29,069 nt of DNA from JBBAFS01 sp041655255 (GTDB lineage: Bacteria; Spirochaetota; Spirochaetia; Sphaerochaetales; Sphaerochaetaceae). Made by a program: the position numbers and the translations under genes. Below are positions 16,802 through 25,756 of the stretch, in pieces (positions within the stretch are counted from its first letter, which is position 1; every line of letters begins with the position of its first letter). The stretch is taken from assembly GCA_041655255.1 (NCBI GenBank), contig JBBAFS010000012.1, positions 1 through 29,069 of the forward strand, read 5' to 3'. The notes under the pieces were generated by a model. It had not been told where the DNA came from and did no database searches. It saw nothing but the letters and a program-made list of their open reading frames with translations.

Positions 16802-17644
16802 ATGCATTACATTGGAGCACACGTCAGCGCTGCAGGAGGCGCTCACAAAGCGGTTGAAAACGCCGTTGCAATTGGAGCAAATGCATTTGCCTTGTTTACA
16901 AAGAATCAAAAACAGTGGAAAGCAGCCCCATTAACTGAAGAACAAATCACCCTTTTTAAAGATGCCATGAGAGAGGGGGGATTTAAAGCAGAACAAGTAC
17001 TTCCTCATAATGGGTATCTTATAAACTTAGGTAATCCAGATGCCGAAAAACGGCGTCAAAGCATCGACTCTTTTATGGATGAAATTGAACGAACTTACCA
17101 ATTTGGTTTGGATCGAATCAACTTTCACCCTGGAGCCCACCTCAAAAAGGTAGATCCACAGATAAGTATGAAATACATTGCCGAAGGAATTGATGAGGCC
17201 TTTGAACCATTTGAAGGTGTGTATGCAGTGTTAGAAACTACTGCGGGTCAAGGTTCTGCATTAGGGCGCACTTTTGAAGAGCTTGCTCAGATTATCGAAT
17301 TATCTAAAAAACCTGAACGCATTGGGGTGTGTATCGATACATGCCACATCTTTGCTGCAGGGTATGATATTCGAAGTGAAGAACTCTTTGCTCAAGTGAT
17401 GGAGCGATTCGACTCTCTTATTGGATTTGATCGTCTTATGGGGATGCACCTCAATGATGCTAAAAGCACTTTTGAAAGTAGAGTTGATCGTCACGCTCCA
17501 CTAGGAGAAGGTAATTTAGGTCTTGAACCATTTAAAGCGATGATGAGAGATCCCCGCTTTAAACACATCCCCCTTATCTTAGAGACAAACGATCCAGAGC
17601 GTTGGCCTCAAGAGATTGAATTATTAAGGAGCTTTGCTCAATAG
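16802..17644 (+). CDS. nfo: endonuclease IV (AP endonuclease)
   Basis: It cuts the backbone 5' to abasic sites and removes blocked 3' ends in base-excision repair. The 280-residue TIM-barrel protein keeps all nine ligands of the tri-zinc site: His69, His109, Glu145, Asp179, His182, His216, Asp229, His231 and Glu261. These are the same residue numbers as in the E. coli enzyme. Motifs GAHVSAAGG near the start, LETTAGQG, GVCIDTCH and HLND are intact. AAGGAG lies 5 nt before the ATG. The next gene begins 2 nt after its stop. Confidence 0.97.
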   Translation: MHYIGAHVSAAGGAHKAVENAVAIGANAFALFTKNQKQWKAAPLTEEQITLFKDAMREGGFKAEQVLPHNGYLINLGNPDAEKRRQSIDSFMDEIERTYQFGLDRINFHPGAHLKKVDPQISMKYIAEGIDEAFEPFEGVYAVLETTAGQGSALGRTFEELAQIIELSKKPERIGVCIDTCHIFAAGYDIRSEELFAQVMERFDSLIGFDRLMGMHLNDAKSTFESRVDRHAPLGEGNLGLEPFKAMMRDPRFKHIPLILETNDPERWPQEIELLRSFAQ

Positions 17645-17646
17645 GT

Positions 17647-18399
17647 ATGTTTATCAATCGCCCCTCTCCTCTTATTTTTGGCCATCGCGGTTACAGTTCG
17701 CTCAGACCAGAAAACACCATGGAAGCTTTTGATTTGTGTAAACAAAGAGGTGTTGAGGCGATTGAATTTGATGTACATATGTGTAAGACCGGTGAGTTAG
17801 TCATTGCCCATGATCATAACCTATCTCGCCTTGCCTCTGTTGATGCTGTTATTGAAGATCTCAGTTTAGAAGAACTTCGTTCACTAGATGTTGGCTCTCA
17901 TTTTTCAAAAGAGTACCAAGGATTACGTATCCCCTTATTAGAAGAACTCTTTGATTCGTACAAAGGATACTTTTACTACGATATTGAACTTAAAACAAAC
18001 GACACATTTGATAACGGACTCTCTCAGAAAGTGTGGGATTTGATTCAAAAGTACCACCTTCAAGAGACCTCACTAGTCTCATCGTTTAATCCATTTGTGT
18101 TAAAACACTTTCGTAAAGTGAGTAAGAACCAACACCCTATGGCCACTATTTACAGTGAAGATGAAGATGTTCCAAAGTTTTTACGTCGCGGTTTTGGGCG
18201 CCATATCTCAAAAGCAACAATCCTTAAACCAGAGTGGCAACAAATAACTCCTAAAAGCGTAAAGAAGTTTAAGAAATATCCGTTCATTACATGGACTGTA
18301 GATGATCTTGAATTAGCTAAAAAGTTAGTGAACCTTGGAGTTGAAGGTCTTATATCAAATCGCCCCAGTGAATTATTAGGGATACAACTTTCGGTATAA
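17647..18399 (+). CDS. glycerophosphodiester phosphodiesterase
   Basis: It hydrolyses deacylated phospholipid headgroup diesters to glycerol 3-phosphate and an alcohol. This 250-residue GDPD TIM-barrel has HRG at 13-15, the PENT segment with Glu22, the EFDVH metal site (Glu40, Asp42) and His55 in AHDH. Toward the end, the TWTVDD segment and a GVEGLISNRP stretch are typical. There is no signal peptide, so it is cytoplasmic, like UgpQ rather than GlpQ. It is co-transcribed with nfo (2-nt gap). Its last 24 nt overlap the end of the opposing LPP20-like gene. The product would feed the same pool as glpK. Confidence 0.92.
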   Translation: MFINRPSPLIFGHRGYSSLRPENTMEAFDLCKQRGVEAIEFDVHMCKTGELVIAHDHNLSRLASVDAVIEDLSLEELRSLDVGSHFSKEYQGLRIPLLEELFDSYKGYFYYDIELKTNDTFDNGLSQKVWDLIQKYHLQETSLVSSFNPFVLKHFRKVSKNQHPMATIYSEDEDVPKFLRRGFGRHISKATILKPEWQQITPKSVKKFKKYPFITWTVDDLELAKKLVNLGVEGLISNRPSELLGIQLSV

Positions 18400-19770
18400 C
18401 AGGAAAAATGCTTGATTCCCAAATTGAGTGAGCACGTGGGAGCGTGCTTTTTCCATCCCAATGGCCCTTGCATTGGTTTGAAATCGTGAGGTGGTTCCGA
18501 CAACTCTCCCGGTGGGAAGATGGATTAATGAAACCTCTCCTAAGACTGTCACTGTGTCTCCTACTTGAGTTTCTAACTGTAACGTCTGTCCCACACTTCC
18601 ATATAACACATATTGAGATGTGGGAAACATCTCTCTTAGCGAAGAGATCAAGTTATCTTCATCAACAACGTGCGTAGTATCCTCTTTGGTACTGATATGA
18701 TCACTTTCAAGAGCTTTGACAATAGCACTTTGGGCATACAAGGTACTTAATTGATCCCCTTGCTCTGAGAACTCTCGTACATACACTCCCATGGGTCCTC
18801 GTTGGACAATAGAACTGCGCTTGTAGGAGAATTGCTCCATTTTTGCATCAACACGCTCTTTAAATTCTTTCGCTTTTTGTGGGTCTATGGTTGCTAATTG
18901 AGATAACTCTTTTTCAATAGAGAGATACACATCAATAACCCCTTCTGAGATAATGGTCGGGTTATTTGTGACAAACTGAATTTGCCCATTATTATCAGTA
19001 ATCACATATTGGTGGTCTTTGTAATAAGAGCCTAAGCCATCTCGTGCGATGGGTTGAACTAATATGGTGGCCTCTTTCACTCGAGGAGAGAAGGTGCGTC
19101 CCTTACGACGAAGAGTGATTTGAGTTGATGCAAGAGAGGGATCTCCTTCACTGACACTTAAGGTCATCGAATTCAAAATAGAGGAGGCTCGATTAAGAGC
19201 ATCATCACGATAAGAATCCCCACTATCAGAAGGGAGAGTTGAAGCTAGTAATGCAATCTCTATATATGCTGAGAAGGCTTTCATATCTTTATTCTCCCGA
19301 TACAAGCGGGCAGCATCTAAAAACAGGTTATCGATTCTCTTTTGAGCTTCGAGGATGAAGACACTGGCACTGGAACGCTCCTGTTCTAAGAGTGAGCGAT
19401 CTGCAACAGCAAGAAGATACAAGGTGTGACTGTGTTCATCTTCTTTGACAAACTCTCTTGTCACTTTAAGACGATACTCGTCTATTGCATTGGTAGAACT
19501 GAGTTGTCCTATATGACGATCAGAGACATCGTCCCCAATGAAATCTGAAATCTGAGTCAAAATAGACTCATATGCTAACAATCGTGTACGCGTAGCGTTT
19601 GTTCCACTTCCGATACCGACAAATGAGATCTGATTTTTCTTATCTTGTTGCTCATACACCCAAGAGGGAACTCCCTCAATGTTTGATTTAACCCACACAC
19701 TTAAAGAAGAACAGGAACTTACCATGACGATAATGAGCAAAACTAAAACAAGTAATGTCCCTTTTTTCAT
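18376..19770 (-). CDS. LPP20-type lipoprotein with CsgG/TolB-like C-terminal domain
   Basis: The protein is 464 residues when started at the ATG at 19770, 10 nt after the previous stop. A lipoprotein signal follows (lipobox V-S-S-C, Cys20). Around 30-110 an LPP20-like region can be seen: PSWV, then YVGIG-like FVGIGSG and a long helix. A helical middle part (about 140-200) precedes a beta-rich segment, and the last 100 residues resemble the alpha/beta fold of CsgG/TolB-like lipoproteins (YVLYGSVGQTLQLE, LPTGRVVGTT). Such proteins are common in spirochaetes and their function is mostly unknown. It follows an exported beta-rich protein and may form an envelope complex with it. Confidence 0.75.
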   Translation of the reverse strand: MKKGTLLVLVLLIIVMVSSCSSLSVWVKSNIEGVPSWVYEQQDKKNQISFVGIGSGTNATRTRLLAYESILTQISDFIGDDVSDRHIGQLSSTNAIDEYRLKVTREFVKEDEHSHTLYLLAVADRSLLEQERSSASVFILEAQKRIDNLFLDAARLYRENKDMKAFSAYIEIALLASTLPSDSGDSYRDDALNRASSILNSMTLSVSEGDPSLASTQITLRRKGRTFSPRVKEATILVQPIARDGLGSYYKDHQYVITDNNGQIQFVTNNPTIISEGVIDVYLSIEKELSQLATIDPQKAKEFKERVDAKMEQFSYKRSSIVQRGPMGVYVREFSEQGDQLSTLYAQSAIVKALESDHISTKEDTTHVVDEDNLISSLREMFPTSQYVLYGSVGQTLQLETQVGDTVTVLGEVSLIHLPTGRVVGTTSRFQTNARAIGMEKARSHVLTQFGNQAFFLLYRKLYP

Positions 19771-19780
19771 ATGTAACACT

Positions 19781-20857
19781 CTACCACATAACACCAACAG
19801 CCGGCGATACGGTTACACGAAGACCCATACTTTGCCCAACGTCTTTAAAAGAGAGGGAATAGCGAGCTTCTGCTCCAATTTCCCAATACCAGCGACTACT
19901 GAGGTAGTGACGCATAGCGACAGAAAAAGAAGTGGTAGCAACTGGAATCACTTGGTTTTCACCAATTAATACCCCGCCTCCTAATCCAAAGGTGGCAACG
20001 ATACTGATATTGCTCCACCACGGAAGAGTCAAAGAAGTGGGAGAGGCATACTGACTCATACTCAAGATTTTTTTAAAGGCCAATAACGAGGTGAGTTCGG
20101 TATACTTCACATCAGGGCGATACAATATTCCAACAAGAAGATGTGTCTCATAACCTCGGGGAGTATTCAACAATCCCACATCAATGCGAGAACCAAATTG
20201 GGTAAAGGTGGTATCAAAGCCAAATGAAGTACTCATTGAGCGTCCTCGAGTAAGAGGCATCTGTGATACTATTGCTCTTTTTTGCCATAGTGGATAAAGA
20301 CGATAATGATTATCTACTAATTCATCTACAACGAACAAGGCGTGAGCTTTCCCTCTCATATCAGTTGAAAGAAGATGTTCTCCCTTTTTAAAAGGACCTT
20401 TTGACCAGATGCCTGAATCACTTACCTCTTGTACACTCCATGCAGATGTTGATTGAACAATCTGATGTGTTGTATAGCGAAGTAAGTTTCGTAAGTGAGT
20501 TTCATATACTTTGATAAAATCATCAGTTGGAAATAACAAAAAAGAGTAATGAGCATCTACTTCATCAATACTCAAATGAAGGTCAATAAGGGGATAGATA
20601 AGATCTTCATTTTGGCTTTGTTGAAGATTAATTGAGACTACAAGAGCTTCTCCTTCGTAAGAGAAATCGTAATACCACGATAATTCATCGGTGATGATCT
20701 TTTCACTAAGATTGAGTAACGCCCATCGTTGTGTATCAACATTACTCGATAAAGAGAGATCAACTCGCTTTTGCTGTTGAGCACTTACAAAAGTAATACT
20801 CAACAAGCACAGTAGTGTGATAATGAGAATCCTCTTTGTCGAACCACTGAGATTCAA
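19781..20857 (-). CDS. exported beta-rich protein, probable outer-membrane barrel, unknown function
   Basis: I do not recognise this family. The start is a TTG at 20857 that overlaps the pepT stop (TTGA), with AAAGGAG 5 nt upstream. Extending upstream to the ATG at 20935 would only run through pepT. From the TTG the protein has 358 residues with a clear signal peptide (about 1-27, ending S-A-Q-Q). The first half is mixed alpha/beta. From about residue 215 the sequence alternates polar and hydrophobic residues with Gly turns, as in a small outer-membrane barrel, and ends in Trp, which suits Bam-dependent insertion. It is followed at 10 nt by the LPP20-like lipoprotein. Confidence 0.7.
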   Translation of the reverse strand: MNLSGSTKRILIITLLCLLSITFVSAQQQKRVDLSLSSNVDTQRWALLNLSEKIITDELSWYYDFSYEGEALVVSINLQQSQNEDLIYPLIDLHLSIDEVDAHYSFLLFPTDDFIKVYETHLRNLLRYTTHQIVQSTSAWSVQEVSDSGIWSKGPFKKGEHLLSTDMRGKAHALFVVDELVDNHYRLYPLWQKRAIVSQMPLTRGRSMSTSFGFDTTFTQFGSRIDVGLLNTPRGYETHLLVGILYRPDVKYTELTSLLAFKKILSMSQYASPTSLTLPWWSNISIVATFGLGGGVLIGENQVIPVATTSFSVAMRHYLSSRWYWEIGAEARYSLSFKDVGQSMGLRVTVSPAVGVMW

Positions 20858-22107
20858 AGGCTCTCCTTTGCCCAATAGGCAATAATATGTTTGACAAGAT
20901 GGGCCGATTCTACCATTGTCTCTACGGCTAACCACTCATGAAGGGAGTGGAGGTTATGAGCACCTGTGTAGAGATTTGGTGCGGCTATTCCCATTTCGGC
21001 TAACCGAGCTCCATCAGTCCCACCACGAATTGAATCCTCTCGTAATGTGATGCCCATCTTTTTCCCACTCTCCCAAATAGCGTCCATAATCCTTGGGTCT
21101 TTTTGGATTGCTTCGTACATATTTTTATAGACAATCTCACTGCTCATTTCCACTTTCCCACCTAAAAAGAGCTGTTCAGTCATCTCAGCTAATGAGCGTA
21201 GAGTATCGATGCGACGTTGCAAGTGCATCAATTCAAAATCACGCACGTAGATGGTTACTTGAGTGTGGGCGCTTGTTCCTTGGATCTCTTCAGCTGCGTA
21301 GTATCCATATAGTCCATCAGTAGCCTCAGGACTTTCAGTACGAGGTAAAGCGCTTAGATAGGAGAGGGCCATGGCTATGGAACTGACCATTTTTCCTCGT
21401 GCAGCACCAAGGTGGTAGGGAATGCCATAAAAGTCGACGACAACTGTTGCAGCATTAAAACATTGAGCTTCAATAACTCCCCTCTCTCCCCCATCAAGGG
21501 TATAACAACAGTGAGCATTAAGCTTAGAGACATCAAAGGCATCCATCCCCTTTCCAGTTTCTTCATCGGTAGTGAATATAAATTCGACCTCTCCATGTGA
21601 AGGGGCATCTTCTTTCATCATCTCTCGGATAGTCTCCATCATGATGGCAACCCCAGCTTTATCATCACCACCCAAAAGGGTCGTTCCATCGGTGACAATA
21701 AGTGTTGTCCCTTTGTATTGGCTTAACAGCGGATTCTCATCAGCGAGGATAACACCCTCTTTGGCCAAGGTGATATCCAACCCATCGTATGATTCAATGA
21801 CTTGGGGAGTAACTCCATTACCTTGGACATCATCGGCAACATCGACGTGTGCCATAAATCCGATGGTAGGAGCTTGTGTACCTTCAGAAAGAGTTGAAGG
21901 GATACGGGCAATAAGATACCCATTGGGATCAAAGTCGACATCCTTCACTCCCATAGAGTGAAGTTCTTCTTCTAACATCTTCAACAGTACAAGTTGCCCC
22001 TCAGTTGAGGGGCGTTTGTCAGTTACATGAGGATCACTCATCGTATCAATTGAAACATATCGTAAAAAACGTCTTACTAACTCGTTGTGTAGGTGGTCTT
22101 TGTTCAT
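20854..22107 (-). CDS. pepT: peptidase T (tripeptide aminopeptidase)
   Basis: This M20B dizinc exopeptidase releases the N-terminal residue from tripeptides in the cytoplasm. The 417-residue length fits. Metal ligands and catalytic residues are visible: His87 and Asp89 (AHVDVADD), Asp148 (GGDDKAG), Glu182-Glu183 (DEETGKG), Asp205 (LDGG), and a late His in the GAHNLHSLHEW segment. The ATG at 22107 has AAGGAG 12 nt upstream, a long spacing, but an in-frame stop just upstream rules out an earlier start. It probably has its own promoter at 22144-22172 and is coupled to the next gene through TTGA. Confidence 0.95.
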   Translation of the reverse strand: MNKDHLHNELVRRFLRYVSIDTMSDPHVTDKRPSTEGQLVLLKMLEEELHSMGVKDVDFDPNGYLIARIPSTLSEGTQAPTIGFMAHVDVADDVQGNGVTPQVIESYDGLDITLAKEGVILADENPLLSQYKGTTLIVTDGTTLLGGDDKAGVAIMMETIREMMKEDAPSHGEVEFIFTTDEETGKGMDAFDVSKLNAHCCYTLDGGERGVIEAQCFNAATVVVDFYGIPYHLGAARGKMVSSIAMALSYLSALPRTESPEATDGLYGYYAAEEIQGTSAHTQVTIYVRDFELMHLQRRIDTLRSLAEMTEQLFLGGKVEMSSEIVYKNMYEAIQKDPRIMDAIWESGKKMGITLREDSIRGGTDGARLAEMGIAAPNLYTGAHNLHSLHEWLAVETMVESAHLVKHIIAYWAKESL

Positions 22108-22143
22108 GGTGCGTCACTACTCCTTTTAGCGGATATGTCGCCC

Positions 22144-22172
22144 ATTATTTCACATTTACACCCTCACTACAA
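22144..22172 (-). promoter_or_regulatory. candidate pepT promoter
   Basis: On the minus strand TTGTAG (22172-22167), a 17-nt spacer, then AATAAT (22149-22144). The -10 matches at five of six positions and the -35 at three. The predicted start near 22137 gives a leader of about 30 nt containing the AAGGAG of pepT. It lies in the 74-nt gap between the upstream lipoprotein gene and pepT. Confidence 0.4.
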
Positions 22173-22181
22173 GAGAACACC

Positions 22182-23045
22182 TTATGCATCAAAGTTGTAT
22201 TTCTTCAACATCGGCTTCACTAAATCGACTACTTGGTAGATGGCAAATACAACTAAAATAAGACCTGTGACCACAGCTCCATTCGTCATTGTTTTTCCAA
22301 TAGTAGTCATTGAAGTAGCCACTGCATACGCTGCAGCAGGGTCAGTCGTCACATCGGTAATCCACTGTTCAAACGATTGAGAGAGCGAAGCATCATCTTG
22401 TTGGTAGTAACGATAAATACTCATAATCGTTGTTGCAGTAATTCCAGCAGCAACAGCTATGGCAGCCGCTGCGGTAATTTTTCCCCAAAAGACCATATTA
22501 GGAATACAAGCATAGACAATACCTGCAACCATAAGAACTAAAGTCTTTGTAATGAGTTTTTGTAAATCACGTAAGAAAGGGGCTTTTTGACTCGGTGGTA
22601 ATGCTCTTAAGTGTTCTTCGCCAAGGGTTCTTAATTGTCGTTCAACAGATCGTACATTCTCTGTAAGCTCTTTGTACTCCTTAGCGCCAAGAAGGTGTTG
22701 AGCCTCTGAGAGGAGCTCTTCTGAAGAGGCTCCAGTAGCTAAAGCATGACTAAAGCGAAGAAGATCTACTCCCCCCTCTTCTAAGAGCATCTCTTGGACA
22801 ATAGCTTGGCCATCATAACTTTCAAGGACACTTCGAATTCGATTGTCCAACTCTCCCTCTTCAGATAAAACAGGTTCAACAACGGCTAACTGTTCATCTA
22901 AAATTCGAGCAACAATGGGAATCATCAATTTCTCATCAGCTGTGGGGTTTCTTACTGGTTGCCATGCAAATGAGCATCCGAGTAAGCTAATAATAAGCCA
23001 CACACTTACCAAAGGCGTTGTTACATGTGCTTTTGTTAATCTCAT
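22182..23045 (-). CDS. lipoprotein with C-terminal membrane helices, unknown function
   Basis: The protein is 287 residues from the ATG at 23045, which has GGAGG 7 nt upstream; earlier in-frame starts lie inside the preceding gene. The N terminus is a lipoprotein signal with lipobox L-L-G-C (Cys24). A helical, charged, probably coiled-coil region spans about 35-165. Three hydrophobic segments follow, at about 170-190, 193-213 and 257-278, the second rich in Ala. A lipoprotein with further transmembrane helices must stay in the inner membrane, which is unusual. I recognise no family. It comes 16 nt after the exported beta-rich gene and is probably translated with it. Confidence 0.65.
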   Translation of the reverse strand: MRLTKAHVTTPLVSVWLIISLLGCSFAWQPVRNPTADEKLMIPIVARILDEQLAVVEPVLSEEGELDNRIRSVLESYDGQAIVQEMLLEEGGVDLLRFSHALATGASSEELLSEAQHLLGAKEYKELTENVRSVERQLRTLGEEHLRALPPSQKAPFLRDLQKLITKTLVLMVAGIVYACIPNMVFWGKITAAAAIAVAAGITATTIMSIYRYYQQDDASLSQSFEQWITDVTTDPAAAYAVATSMTTIGKTMTNGAVVTGLILVVFAIYQVVDLVKPMLKKYNFDA

Positions 23046-23061
23046 CTCCTCTCCTCCTATA

Positions 23062-23604
23062 TTACGTATGACGTGAAAATGAGAGACAACGATACCCAAT
23101 GGCTAACGAGAGCCGTAATCTTGAGTACGTTGGTATAAAACTGTTGATATAACTAAAGCTATCTGGATAGCTATGAGAGGGATCACGATACACGAGTGAA
23201 GGTTCAACAAACCATGAGGGGAGAAATTCCCAACTGTAGCCAAACTCTACTTCACTGAGAAAGTGTAGTCTCTCTTCAGGGGCCGTTTGTCCAATAAAAA
23301 AGGCAACATGGGCTAACGTGAGTGATATAAAAGGACCTTTTGTCCACGGTAAAGTGACTAACTTTAATGATGTTTCAATGAGAGCCTCAGATCCACCACT
23401 ACGGTCGATGACTACCGTAATAGGGGTTTTTAACCCAAGGCCCATACTGCTACGAATCTCAGCAGAGGCTGTAAGAGCAACATGCTTTCTCCATAGAGCA
23501 TCAACGATTGTTGTGTCGAGTGTTGTAATAAGAGAGACGGTGTCACTACTGTATAGATAAGAGAGTGAGAGACTTAAGAGTAGGCACACCACAATTTTTT
23601 TCAT
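23062..23604 (-). CDS. small exported beta-rich protein, probable outer-membrane protein
   Basis: This 180-residue protein has a signal peptide (about 1-19, ending Y-S-S). The remainder alternates short hydrophobic strands with turns, rich in Ser, Thr and aromatic residues (SWEFLPSWFVEPSLVYRD), as in an 8- to 10-strand barrel. No known family or catalytic motif is seen. GAGG lies 5 nt before the ATG. It stands in the same relation to the following lipoprotein gene as the beta-rich gene at 19781-20857 does to its lipoprotein neighbour. Confidence 0.6.
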   Translation of the reverse strand: MKKIVVCLLLSLSLSYLYSSDTVSLITTLDTTIVDALWRKHVALTASAEIRSSMGLGLKTPITVVIDRSGGSEALIETSLKLVTLPWTKGPFISLTLAHVAFFIGQTAPEERLHFLSEVEFGYSWEFLPSWFVEPSLVYRDPSHSYPDSFSYINSFIPTYSRLRLSLAIGYRCLSFSRHT

Positions 23605-23620
23605 AGATTCCTCTACGAAA

Positions 23621-23649
23621 ACAGTAGGTTTTACCCTTTTAAGTCACAA
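23621..23649 (-). promoter_or_regulatory. weak candidate promoter before the exported beta-rich gene
   Basis: On the minus strand TTGTGA (23649-23644), a 17-nt spacer, then TACTGT (23626-23621), in the 58-nt gap after the two-helix membrane protein gene. The -35 fits fairly well and the -10 poorly. The gap has no visible intrinsic terminator, so read-through from the antiporter operon is also possible. Confidence 0.28.
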
Positions 23650-23662
23650 TTACCTTTTTATG

Positions 23663-24133
23663 CTAGTCCCACCCTAATGCTGTTTTAAGATGAACTTGTT
23701 TTTTCTTTATCTGAGAGATGGCAAAAGAGACCTCTTCACCACTTTCTAACGTGAAGGTGACACCTTTACGAGCACCAATGACTTTCCCCACTGAGAAGCT
23801 TTGAAGATCATCAATTGAAGTTGACCACACCTGTGTAATGGTTCGTCCTTGTTTTTGGTACAAAGCTAGTTGTGTTGGTTCTACCACTAATCGACCTCGA
23901 ATGAGATCTTCACTGGTCATAGGAGGGACCATGGCGACAAACATACTATAATAGCGAGTCGCTTGCGCAACGTGTTTCTTTCCTACATAGTAGGCAACGT
24001 AATAGTAGAGAAACAGTGTGAGAAACATAAGCACAAAGAGCATCCAATACAGATAAAAGGGAATCCCTCTCATCGGCATAAATACAGCTGCCCCAAATAA
24101 GATAAGTAGGATGACTTTAAGCACTACTTTCAT
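23663..24133 (-). CDS. two-helix membrane protein with PH-like C-terminal domain, unknown function
   Basis: The protein is 156 residues. Two closely spaced membrane helices (about 4-20 and 25-50) are followed by about 100 soluble residues. The soluble part has short strands, among them GRLVVEPTQLALYQKQGRT, VWSTSIDDLQSFSVGK and GVTFTLESGEEVSFAI. That pattern recalls bacterial PH-type domains that follow a membrane anchor, but the resemblance is only by eye. The gene overlaps the antiporter stop by 4 nt (ATGA), so it is probably translated with it and may be an accessory subunit. Confidence 0.6.
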   Translation of the reverse strand: MKVVLKVILLILFGAAVFMPMRGIPFYLYWMLFVLMFLTLFLYYYVAYYVGKKHVAQATRYYSMFVAMVPPMTSEDLIRGRLVVEPTQLALYQKQGRTITQVWSTSIDDLQSFSVGKVIGARKGVTFTLESGEEVSFAISQIKKKQVHLKTALGWD

Positions 24134-25755
24134 CTTTGACTCTCCGCATCTTCAGAAGCAAACATCTCCATAAGCACATGTGCTCCCATCATATCTGCTT
24201 GGTCCATACTTTGTAATCCATCGACAAACTCTTGGAAATCGACTAATACTTCCATCACCATCAACCGGGCAAACATCTCATGTTCTTTTCTCACAGAGAG
24301 TTCAAGTATTGCTTGACGTCGGCGCATCACAAAAATTATCGACTCTTTGCGTAACTGCCAAGAGCGGATAGACCCTTCGATAGCTGTGATAAAGAACCCT
24401 TCATCTCTAAAGCCGTCGGCTAAAGAGCGACGGATAAAATCGGCAGCTCGCTCGGTAGGAAACTCAAGTTCAATGGTTATCATCTCACTTATACCAGTGA
24501 CATCGATCTCCTCTTTGTACCCAGATCCCCCTTTGAAAGAGGCTACCAATAGTGGTGGTGCGGCAACACTTGCTAAAAGCATCGTCATCACAGCAACACC
24601 AAACATATCAGGCCCAATAGCTCCACTAGCTAAGCCAATACCAGCCACAATGAGGGTTACCTCCCCCCTTGGTAACATGCCAGCGCCAATACGAAATGCT
24701 CCTCGAAGGTTAAAACCGACAAATAATGCAGGAAAACCACATCCAATTAATTTTCCAACAAAAGCAATAACACTAAAAAGTAGACCAAAGACCAACACTG
24801 ATCCAACTGCCTTGAAGTTTACCATCATCCCCATGACAGCAAAAAAGACTGGGATAAAGTATTCACCTACCCCTTTAACTCGCTCCGTGATTTCACTTGC
24901 TACATCGGTTTGACTTAAAGAGAGACCCGTAATATATGCTCCAATGATCATCGCTAAGCCTGCCATTTCAGAGAACCCTGCTAATAAGAGGGCAATCCCA
25001 AAAGAGATTTCAGCCATCACTCCAAGTGATTCAAGTCGTTTGAGATTCTTAGTGAGATATGGGGCACTAAAGATACCGACAATCATACACAACACCCAAA
25101 ATCCAACCGCCTTAAGGGCAACAGCACCAATACCACTCCATGCGATAGTGCCCCCTTGCATCTCAACAGTTGCAATACCAACTACCACTGATAACAAGAT
25201 GATACTAATGACGTCATCTAACACAGCAGCAGCTAAGATGGTCACCCCTTCGGGAGTGGAGATCTTTCCACTCTCTCCTAGGATTCTCGCTGTAATCCCA
25301 ATTGAAGTGGCTGTACAAATAGTTCCTAAAAACAGTGGTTCTGGTTCAATAATTGAGTGAACTTCGGGGTGGAGTAATACAGTAATCCCTGCACCTAAGA
25401 AAAATGAGGCAATCACTCCCCCAAAGCCAACAATCGTTGCTTTACCGCTAAAGCGGAGAAATGTAGGAAGATCGGTTTCAAGACCACTTGAAAATAGCAA
25501 CAAAACAGAGCCGACACTCGCAATACCATATAACTCAGTTGAAACAGGGACTGCTCCCTCAAAAAGGGGAAATAAGGGACCTAACGATCCAAGGGGAATT
25601 GATCCTAACAAATAAGGACCAATAATCATCCCTGCGATTAACTCACCAAGAACTTGAGGCTGGTTCAACTTACGTGAAAAGAACCACCCTGTGAGTTTAG
25701 CTGCAACTAAAATAACTCCAAGTTGGAGGACTAAAAACATCATTTCATGTGCCAT
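24130..25755 (-). CDS. CPA2-family cation/proton antiporter
   Basis: This 541-residue inner-membrane protein has about 12-13 helices in the first 390 residues, then a cytoplasmic tail of about 125. Recognisable elements are the first-helix region ending RKLNQPQVLGELIAGMIIGP, the CTATSIGITARIL segment, the ion-binding pair Asp180-Asp181 (VLDDV) and RGEVTLIVAGIGLASG. A paired Asp is typical of electrogenic Na+/H+ antiporters such as NapA, whereas KefB/KefC-type transporters differ there. The tail has no Rossmann/TrkA-N or RCK_C motif that I can see. I chose the ATG at 25755, with GGAG 6 nt upstream. It begins 1 nt after the EIIA stop. The transported ion, Na+ or K+, is not settled. Confidence 0.88.
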   Translation of the reverse strand: MAHEMMFLVLQLGVILVAAKLTGWFFSRKLNQPQVLGELIAGMIIGPYLLGSIPLGSLGPLFPLFEGAVPVSTELYGIASVGSVLLLFSSGLETDLPTFLRFSGKATIVGFGGVIASFFLGAGITVLLHPEVHSIIEPEPLFLGTICTATSIGITARILGESGKISTPEGVTILAAAVLDDVISIILLSVVVGIATVEMQGGTIAWSGIGAVALKAVGFWVLCMIVGIFSAPYLTKNLKRLESLGVMAEISFGIALLLAGFSEMAGLAMIIGAYITGLSLSQTDVASEITERVKGVGEYFIPVFFAVMGMMVNFKAVGSVLVFGLLFSVIAFVGKLIGCGFPALFVGFNLRGAFRIGAGMLPRGEVTLIVAGIGLASGAIGPDMFGVAVMTMLLASVAAPPLLVASFKGGSGYKEEIDVTGISEMITIELEFPTERAADFIRRSLADGFRDEGFFITAIEGSIRSWQLRKESIIFVMRRRQAILELSVRKEHEMFARLMVMEVLVDFQEFVDGLQSMDQADMMGAHVLMEMFASEDAESQR

Positions 25756-25756
25756 A

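Noticed and set aside
20858..20935. Upstream ATG for the exported beta-rich protein
   Set aside because: The extra 26 residues are a shifted reading of pepT and would bury the signal peptide. The TTG at 20857 has AAAGGAG at 5 nt.
21572..21961. A 129-codon plus-strand frame inside pepT
   Set aside because: It is antisense to a gene with all catalytic residues, and its translation resembles no protein family.
24347..25360. Two long open frames (188 and 138 codons) on the plus strand inside the antiporter gene
   Set aside because: They are antisense to a well-supported membrane protein, have low-complexity Ile/Pro/Thr-rich translations typical of reverse-frame readings, and lack ribosome-binding sites.
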